Shown here one piece after another: positions 16,710-20,989 of a stretch of DNA of 20,989 nucleotides. Source of the stretch: Suilimivivens sp964571145. Lineage in GTDB: Bacteria; Bacillota; Clostridia; Lachnospirales; Lachnospiraceae. Each line of letters begins with the position of its first letter. Position 1 is the stretch's first letter. The DNA is taken from assembly GCA_964571145.1 (NCBI GenBank), contig CAZNAP010000036.1:1-20989 (forward strand), given 5' to 3'. A program made the position numbers and the translations under genes. Under the pieces are notes generated by a model. It ran no database searches. It was not told where the DNA came from and saw only the letters and a program-made list of their open reading frames with translations.

Positions 16710-17795
16710 TTAATTACAATTTTCAATCATTCCGTTTGTTACTTTATAGGTCTTGTTTATTTCAAACCTGTTATTTACAAATTCATCTAGTCCTGTACAG
16801 GTAATGATTGTTTGAATATTTCCAATGCTTTTCAATAAATAATTTTGTCTGTTACTATCCAGTTCTGAAAGTACATCATCTAAAAGTAAAACTGGTGTGT
16901 CTTTTGTTAATTTCTTTACCAATTCAATTTCTGATAATTTCAAAGACAATGCTGCTGTTCTTTGTTGACCTTGGGATCCATATTTTCTAATATCGATTCC
17001 ATTCACAATAAAGGAAAAATCATCTCTATGAGGTCCTATAGAAGTTAATTTATATTTAATATCCTTAGGCTGATTTTCTTTCATTTTAGATTCAAAATCT
17101 TCTATTTGTACATCAGGTTCATATTTAACAATTAATTCTTCTTTTCCACCGGAAAGTTTATTATGTATTTCTCCTATGATGTCACATAACTGACTTGTAA
17201 AAATAGTTCTTCTTTCAATAATTTTACTTCCAAAAGAAACTAGCTGTGAATCCCAAATATTCAAGGTTTCTTTTAAATCAGTATTTAAATACATATCTTT
17301 TAAAAGTCTATTTCTTTGATTTACAATTTTATTATAATGATTCAAATTATAAAGATAAAAACTATCTAACTGGCAAAGTTCAATATCTGCAAAACGCCTT
17401 CTCTCTGCAGGCCCATTTTTAATAATGGAAAGGTCTTCCGGTGAGAAAAATACTACATTCAATAATCCCAAAAGGTCAGCCGCCTTCTTAATTTTTTTCC
17501 CGTCTATTGCAATTCCTTTTGTATTATTTTTACGAAGATGCATATCTACTCTATATTCTACATCTTCTTTTTCTAAATAAGTTCTAATATGTGCTTCTTC
17601 TTTATCAAAATTAATAATTTCTCTATCTTTACTTCCTTTATGAGATTTTGTTGTTGCTGAAACATAAATTGATTCTAATATATTTGTTTTTCCCTGTGCA
17701 TTATCTCCATAAAGAATATTAGTACCTTTATCAAATTCAATATTTAATGTTTCATAATTTCTAAAATCAGCCAGTTCCAGAGATTTTATTATCAT
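16710..17795 (-). CDS. recF: DNA replication and repair protein RecF
   Basis: RecF is an SMC-like ATPase that with RecO and RecR loads RecA at single-strand gaps. From the ATG at 17795 it has 361 residues. It shows Walker A GDNAQGKTN (30-38), the signature GSQGQQRTAALSLK (273-286) and Walker B PVLLLDDVLSELD (301-313). I prefer ATG 17795 because the family begins with the pattern M-x-I-x-x-L-x-L-x-x-x-R-N-Y, as here (MIIKSLELADFRNY). A GTG at 17807 would add four residues. Neither start has a strong SD; GTGG lies 8 nt before the ATG. The gene follows yaaA by about 65 nt and precedes gyrB, as in other Firmicutes origins. Base composition is very AT-rich, like dnaN and dnaA. Confidence 0.96.
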   Translation of the reverse strand: MIIKSLELADFRNYETLNIEFDKGTNILYGDNAQGKTNILESIYVSATTKSHKGSKDREIINFDKEEAHIRTYLEKEDVEYRVDMHLRKNNTKGIAIDGKKIKKAADLLGLLNVVFFSPEDLSIIKNGPAERRRFADIELCQLDSFYLYNLNHYNKIVNQRNRLLKDMYLNTDLKETLNIWDSQLVSFGSKIIERRTIFTSQLCDIIGEIHNKLSGGKEELIVKYEPDVQIEDFESKMKENQPKDIKYKLTSIGPHRDDFSFIVNGIDIRKYGSQGQQRTAALSLKLSEIELVKKLTKDTPVLLLDDVLSELDSNRQNYLLKSIGNIQTIITCTGLDEFVNNRFEINKTYKVTNGMIENCN

Positions 17796-17860
17796 TTTAA
17801 TAACCACATTTTCTCAGAATACGCACATTAATCCTGAGTGCCTTTCTTATTACACTTTTT

Positions 17861-18070
17861 CTAGCTTTCAATTTTTATTTGATCATTATTAAATTCAACA
17901 ATATCTCCGTTATAAAGCTTTTTACCTCTTTGTAATTCTACTGCTCCGTTCACTTTTACTTGACCTTCCTGAATAATAAACTTAGCATCTACCCCAGATT
18001 CAACTAAACCGGCTGCTTTTAAAGCCTGTCCTAATTTAATATATTCATCTCTTAATTTGATGATTTCCAT
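17861..18070 (-). CDS. yaaA: S4-domain RNA-binding protein YaaA
   Basis: A 69-residue protein made almost entirely of one S4 RNA-binding domain: LGQALKAAGLVESGVDAKFI then EGQVKVNGAVELQRGKKLYNGDIVEF. It is the usual small gene between dnaN and recF in Firmicutes (yaaA of B. subtilis, also called rlbA). Its role is not settled; ribosome or rRNA binding is suggested by the fold. The ATG at 18070 follows AGGGGGATGAAGT, a good SD. It sits 122 nt after dnaN, a gap filled with hairpins. Confidence 0.93.
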   Translation of the reverse strand: MEIIKLRDEYIKLGQALKAAGLVESGVDAKFIIQEGQVKVNGAVELQRGKKLYNGDIVEFNNDQIKIES

Positions 18071-18086
18071 ACTTCATCCCCCTGCA

Positions 18087-18183
18087 TATCGCAGGTTTCC
18101 TGCGATACTGCGTCCATAAATGGTTTGAAACTTTGTTTCAAACTTTTTCCTTCTTAAGTTTTGCTTATTTATACACAAAACTT
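18087..18183 (-). other. Three consecutive hairpins in the dnaN-yaaA spacer
   Basis: Three inverted repeats stand in a row. TATCGCAGG/CCTGCGATA (18087-18107) has a 9-bp stem and a 3-nt loop. GTTTGAAA/TTTCAAAC (18123-18143) has an 8-bp stem and a 5-nt loop. AAGTTTTG/CAAAACTT (18156-18183) has an 8-bp stem and a 12-nt loop. None is followed by a U-run on the minus strand, so they are not clear terminators of dnaN. They would form a structured leader ending 7 nt before the yaaA SD, and could set mRNA stability or processing. Confidence 0.55.
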
Positions 18184-18192
18184 CTTTTTATA

Positions 18193-19302
18193 CTAGGATA
18201 CTGTTGTGAAATTAACGGGTAGAACTAAATAAATGTATTTTCCGGCAGCATCTCTTATAAAACAAGGTGCCTTAGGATTTACTAAATAAATATCTATTTT
18301 TTCATCATCTATTACTTTTAAAGCATCAATCATAAATTTAGGATTAAATCCAATCATTAAATCTTTGCCTTGTTTATTAATATCAATTTCTTCATTCATA
18401 CTACCAACAGTAGAACTTATTTTTAATTCCATATTACTATCTGTAATATTAATAATAATCGGTTTTTTATCTCCTTCTTTTACTAAAAGTGTAGCCCTAT
18501 CTATACATTCTAATAACTCTTTTTTATTAATTGTTACTTTTGTTTCATAATCACTGGAAAGCATCTGTTCAATATTAAAATATTCGCCTTCAATTAATCT
18601 TGAAACTACAGTTGTTTGATCAAATTCAAAAACAATATGTTTTCCTGTAAAGAATATATTTACATCTTTATCAGTATCACCTGAAATAATTTTACTTACT
18701 TCATTTAAAGTTTTACCGGGTACAACTACTTTTCTGGAAGGATAATTATTTTTTAATTCTATTTTTCTAATAGAAATTCTGTGTCCATCCAAAGAAGCTA
18801 CTTTTAACATATCACCATTAATTTCAAATAATTCGCCAGTCATCATTTTATTATTATCATTATCAGCAATAGAAAAAATAGTTTGTCTTACAACTTCTTT
18901 TAAAGTAAATTGCGAAATTACAATAGAATCCAATCTTTCTATTGAAGGTAAATAAGAAAAGTCTTCTCCTGATTTTCCTATAATCGTAAATTTAGCTTTC
19001 TCACAATTAATATTTGTTTTATAAGAAGAATCAGTTTCTATTGTTACTTCATTGTCAGGTAATTTTCTTACTATATCAAAAAGAATTTTTGCATCTAATG
19101 CAATCTGTCCTTTTTCAATAATATTACCTTCTATAATTGTTTCAATTCCAAGTTCCATATCATTTGCAATTAACTTAATGCTATCACCTGTAGCATCAAT
19201 TAAAATACATTCAAGTATTGACATTGTTGTTTTATTAGGAATAGCCTTAGATGCAATTTGTACACCACTTAATAAATTAGTTTTAGAACATAATAATTTC
19301 AT
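18193..19302 (-). CDS. dnaN: DNA polymerase III sliding clamp (beta subunit)
   Basis: DnaN (369 residues) forms the dimeric ring that tethers DNA polymerase III to DNA and binds many repair proteins. Length and sequence fit: the N-terminus MKLLCSKTNLLSGVQIASKA, three clamp-fold domains of about 120 residues each, and the C-terminus YLVLPVNF, which matches the family's usual end and forms part of the peptide-binding pocket. AAGGAA lies 7 nt before the ATG. The gene is very AT-rich: only 12 of the 60 bases at 18421-18480 are G or C. It follows dnaA across a 186-nt intergenic region that appears to hold the origin core, with a likely promoter of its own. Confidence 0.97.
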   Translation of the reverse strand: MKLLCSKTNLLSGVQIASKAIPNKTTMSILECILIDATGDSIKLIANDMELGIETIIEGNIIEKGQIALDAKILFDIVRKLPDNEVTIETDSSYKTNINCEKAKFTIIGKSGEDFSYLPSIERLDSIVISQFTLKEVVRQTIFSIADNDNNKMMTGELFEINGDMLKVASLDGHRISIRKIELKNNYPSRKVVVPGKTLNEVSKIISGDTDKDVNIFFTGKHIVFEFDQTTVVSRLIEGEYFNIEQMLSSDYETKVTINKKELLECIDRATLLVKEGDKKPIIINITDSNMELKISSTVGSMNEEIDINKQGKDLMIGFNPKFMIDALKVIDDEKIDIYLVNPKAPCFIRDAAGKYIYLVLPVNFTTVS

Positions 19303-19320
19303 TTTAATATTCCTTTCTTT

Positions 19321-19481
19321 TCTTCATAAAATATTTGGATTTTGGCCATATATATTTATTAAATATTTAGTAATATAAGTAATAATAGGTGTTCATATGT
19401 GTATAACTCTTTTATTATACTATTTTTCAATCAAAAATGAAATGATATATGCGTGGATAAATATTTTTTATAGGTGTATAA
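19321..19481 (-). other. Probable oriC core: DnaA boxes, DnaA-trios and AT-rich unwinding region
   Basis: Three DnaA boxes lie in the same orientation on the minus strand: TTATACACC (19473-19481), TTATCCACG (19452-19460) and TTATACACA (19398-19406). The last is a perfect match to TTATNCACA and the others miss one base. After the perfect box come a 9-nt spacer TATGAACAC and seven triplets CTA TTA TTA CTT ATA TTA CTA (19388 down to 19368). Their complement reads 3'-GAT/AAT in five of seven. An AT-rich stretch follows (19321-19367). This order (box, spacer, trios, AT-rich DNA) is that of the B. subtilis unwinding element between dnaA and dnaN. More boxes may lie beyond the right edge, upstream of dnaA. 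Confidence 0.8.
19414..19419 (-). promoter_or_regulatory. Candidate -10 box of a dnaN promoter
   Basis: A perfect TATAAT on the minus strand lies between two DnaA boxes, about 110 nt upstream of dnaN. No good -35 box stands at the usual distance. If used, DnaA bound at the flanking boxes could influence it. Read-through from dnaA is the alternative source of dnaN mRNA. Confidence 0.35.
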
Positions 19482-19488
19482 CTATCTT

Positions 19489-20838
19489 TTATAAAGGATT
19501 AATCTTTTTTATTATAATATCAACTTTATTTTTTAGTTCTTCATTATGATCAATTTCCTCAGTTATTTTGTCGATTCCGTGGATAACTGTAGTGTGATCT
19601 TTTTTACCAAGTGATTTACCAATACTCTGAAGAGATTCACTTGTTAATTTTCTACAAAGGTACATACAAATTTGTCTTGGCATAACAAATTCAGTATTTC
19701 TTCTTTTTGAAATTAAATCTTCTGCACTGATATTAAAGTGTTCAGCAACAATATCTATAATTAATTTAGGTGTAATTTGTTTTGATTCATTAGGAGAAAT
19801 AATATCTTTTAAAGCTTCTTCTACATTATCTAATGTAATTTCTACCTTATTTAATTTAGAAAAAGCAATTACCTTATTATAGGCACCTTCTAATTCTCTG
19901 ATATTGGATTTAATATTAGTAGCTATGTATTTAAAAATTTCTTCATTAATATCTTTATTATAATTTTCTGCATTCTTCTTAAGAATAGCCATTCTGGTTT
20001 CATAATCAGGTGGTTGAATATCTGCAATTAAGCCCCATTCAAAACGAGAACGGAATCTTTCTTCTAAAGTTTCCATTTCTTTAGGTGGTTTATCTGAAGA
20101 TAAAATAATTTGTTTACCTGAGGAATGAAGTACATTAAAGGTATGAAAAAATTCTTCCTGTGTACTTTCTTTTCCTATAATAAACTGAACATCATCAATT
20201 AAGAGAACATCTACGGTTCTATATTTTTCACGAAGTTTGTTCATTTTAGCAGCATTACCACTTCTAATAGATTCAATTACTTCATTTGTAAACTGTTCAG
20301 AAGTAACATAAAGAACTTTCATATCCGGATTTTGATCCAAAATGAAATGTCCAATAGAATGCATTAAGTGAGTTTTGCCAAGACCGGCACCACCATATAA
20401 ATATAGAGGATTGTATGCGACACCTGGAGATTCAGCAACAGCAAGAGATGCAGAATGAGCAAATTTATTATTTCCGCCTACTACAAAGGTATCAAATCTA
20501 TATTTAGAATTAAGATTTGCATTTTCATAATTGATGTTATAAACAGCCCCTGGTGATGTTAACATTTCATCATCAGCATCTTTTTCTAATATAAAAGAAA
20601 TATCCAAGGTTTTATTCATTATTTCTGAAATGGTAACCTGAAAATAACTTTTATATTTAGAAGATATATATTTAAGAGCATGCGCCTGATCGGAGGGAAT
20701 CATAATAATAACTACATCATCTTTAGTGCTATGATAAGTTAAAGGTTTTACCCATGTATTATAAGAAATGTCTGTTAATTCATATTCATTTCTCATCATA
20801 TCTTTTATGGAATCCCAGTTATCTTTTAAATAATCCAT
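19489..20838 (-). CDS. dnaA: Chromosomal replication initiator protein DnaA
   Basis: DnaA (449 residues) binds DnaA boxes and opens the origin. Domain I (about 1-80) is followed by a short linker. The AAA+ domain has Walker A GGAGLGKT (149-156), Walker B VLLIDDVQF (211-219) and an arginine-finger region with ERFRSRFEWGL (260-270). The domain IV DnaA-box signature is KKDHTTVIHGIDKI (412-425). The start is the ATG at 20838, with GGGGG (20847-20851) 8 nt upstream; an in-frame TTG at 20853 overlaps that SD and would add five residues. The gene is AT-rich and heads the origin cluster. Its upstream region runs off the right edge, so any rpmH gene beyond is not seen. Confidence 0.98.
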   Translation of the reverse strand: MDYLKDNWDSIKDMMRNEYELTDISYNTWVKPLTYHSTKDDVVIIMIPSDQAHALKYISSKYKSYFQVTISEIMNKTLDISFILEKDADDEMLTSPGAVYNINYENANLNSKYRFDTFVVGGNNKFAHSASLAVAESPGVAYNPLYLYGGAGLGKTHLMHSIGHFILDQNPDMKVLYVTSEQFTNEVIESIRSGNAAKMNKLREKYRTVDVLLIDDVQFIIGKESTQEEFFHTFNVLHSSGKQIILSSDKPPKEMETLEERFRSRFEWGLIADIQPPDYETRMAILKKNAENYNKDINEEIFKYIATNIKSNIRELEGAYNKVIAFSKLNKVEITLDNVEEALKDIISPNESKQITPKLIIDIVAEHFNISAEDLISKRRNTEFVMPRQICMYLCRKLTSESLQSIGKSLGKKDHTTVIHGIDKITEEIDHNEELKNKVDIIIKKINPL

Positions 20839-20892
20839 TATGAATGCCCCCAAAGCTTATCTATAATTAACAAAACAAAATTGTTCTACTCT

Positions 20893-20921
20893 ATATTAAT
20901 ATAAAAGAAGCAAAATTTCAA
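20893..20921 (-). promoter_or_regulatory. Candidate dnaA promoter
   Basis: On the minus strand TTGAAA (20916-20921) and TAATAT (20893-20898) are separated by 17 nt, placing transcription start near 20886, about 48 nt before the dnaA ATG. A second -35-like TTGACA lies at 20942-20947 but has no good -10 at proper spacing. In the 151 nt upstream of dnaA that are visible (20839-20989) I see no DnaA box with fewer than two mismatches. Confidence 0.45.
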
Positions 20922-20989
20922 ATGAATATAAGAATAAGTTTGTGTCAAGTAAACGTTGGCAAACTTCCTTACCTTTTTTCTTAAATGAT

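Noticed and set aside
18123..18148. Hairpin followed by TTTTT on the plus strand, read as a plus-strand terminator
   Set aside because: No plus-strand gene lies to the left to be terminated; kept only as part of the minus-strand leader structure.
20839..20853. TTG start of dnaA at 20853
   Set aside because: It overlaps the GGGGG that serves as SD for the ATG at 20838, and the extra residues are not family-like.

Overview
The window comes from the replication-origin side of a low-GC Gram-positive (Clostridia) chromosome, most likely a plant-polysaccharide-using Lachnospiraceae-type gut or cellulolytic anaerobe. This rests on the gene order dnaA-dnaN-yaaA-recF-gyrB-gyrA (the Firmicutes origin order), AGGAGG-type ribosome binding sites, very AT-rich origin genes, and neighbouring hemicellulose and arabinose genes. 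Species cannot be named from the sequence alone. Most genes are on the minus strand, co-directional with a fork leaving the origin toward position 1; only the GH31 gene points the other way.

Right part (12143-20989, minus): dnaA, the dnaA-dnaN intergenic region with DnaA boxes and an apparent DnaA-trio unwinding element (the likely oriC core), dnaN, a 122-nt spacer with three hairpins, the S4-domain gene yaaA, recF, gyrB and gyrA. gyrA ends in a hairpin terminator. Middle part (8174-12079, minus): a small cysteine-rich protein of unknown function with a TTG start, a CPA2-type cation/proton antiporter, an FGGY sugar kinase (probable L-ribulokinase) and L-ribulose-5-phosphate 4-epimerase (araD). 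The last two would take L-ribulose to D-xylulose-5-phosphate.

Left part (1-8051): a methyl-accepting chemotaxis protein with an unusual Lys/Pro-rich cytoplasmic tail; a 366-nt non-coding stretch with two hairpin terminators and a 48-codon remnant of a lost gene; then a divergent pair of cytoplasmic glycosidases. These are a GH31 alpha-xylosidase (plus strand) and a large GH3 beta-glycosidase (minus strand) whose 3' end lies beyond the left edge. The two back-to-back genes share a 198-nt control region with promoters in both directions and a good CcpA (cre) candidate over the GH3 -35 box. Together they fit intracellular breakdown of imported xyloglucan-type oligosaccharides, with arabinose entering through the kinase/AraD pair.

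I see no tRNA, rRNA, CRISPR array, insertion sequence or prophage. Most of the window is conserved housekeeping DNA and I found no clearly new multi-gene system. The points most worth following are the DnaA-trio origin element, the beta-trefoil insertion and C-terminal extension in the GH3 enzyme, the Lys/Pro tail of the chemoreceptor, the cysteine-rich ORF beside gyrA, and the glycine at the GyrA quinolone position.
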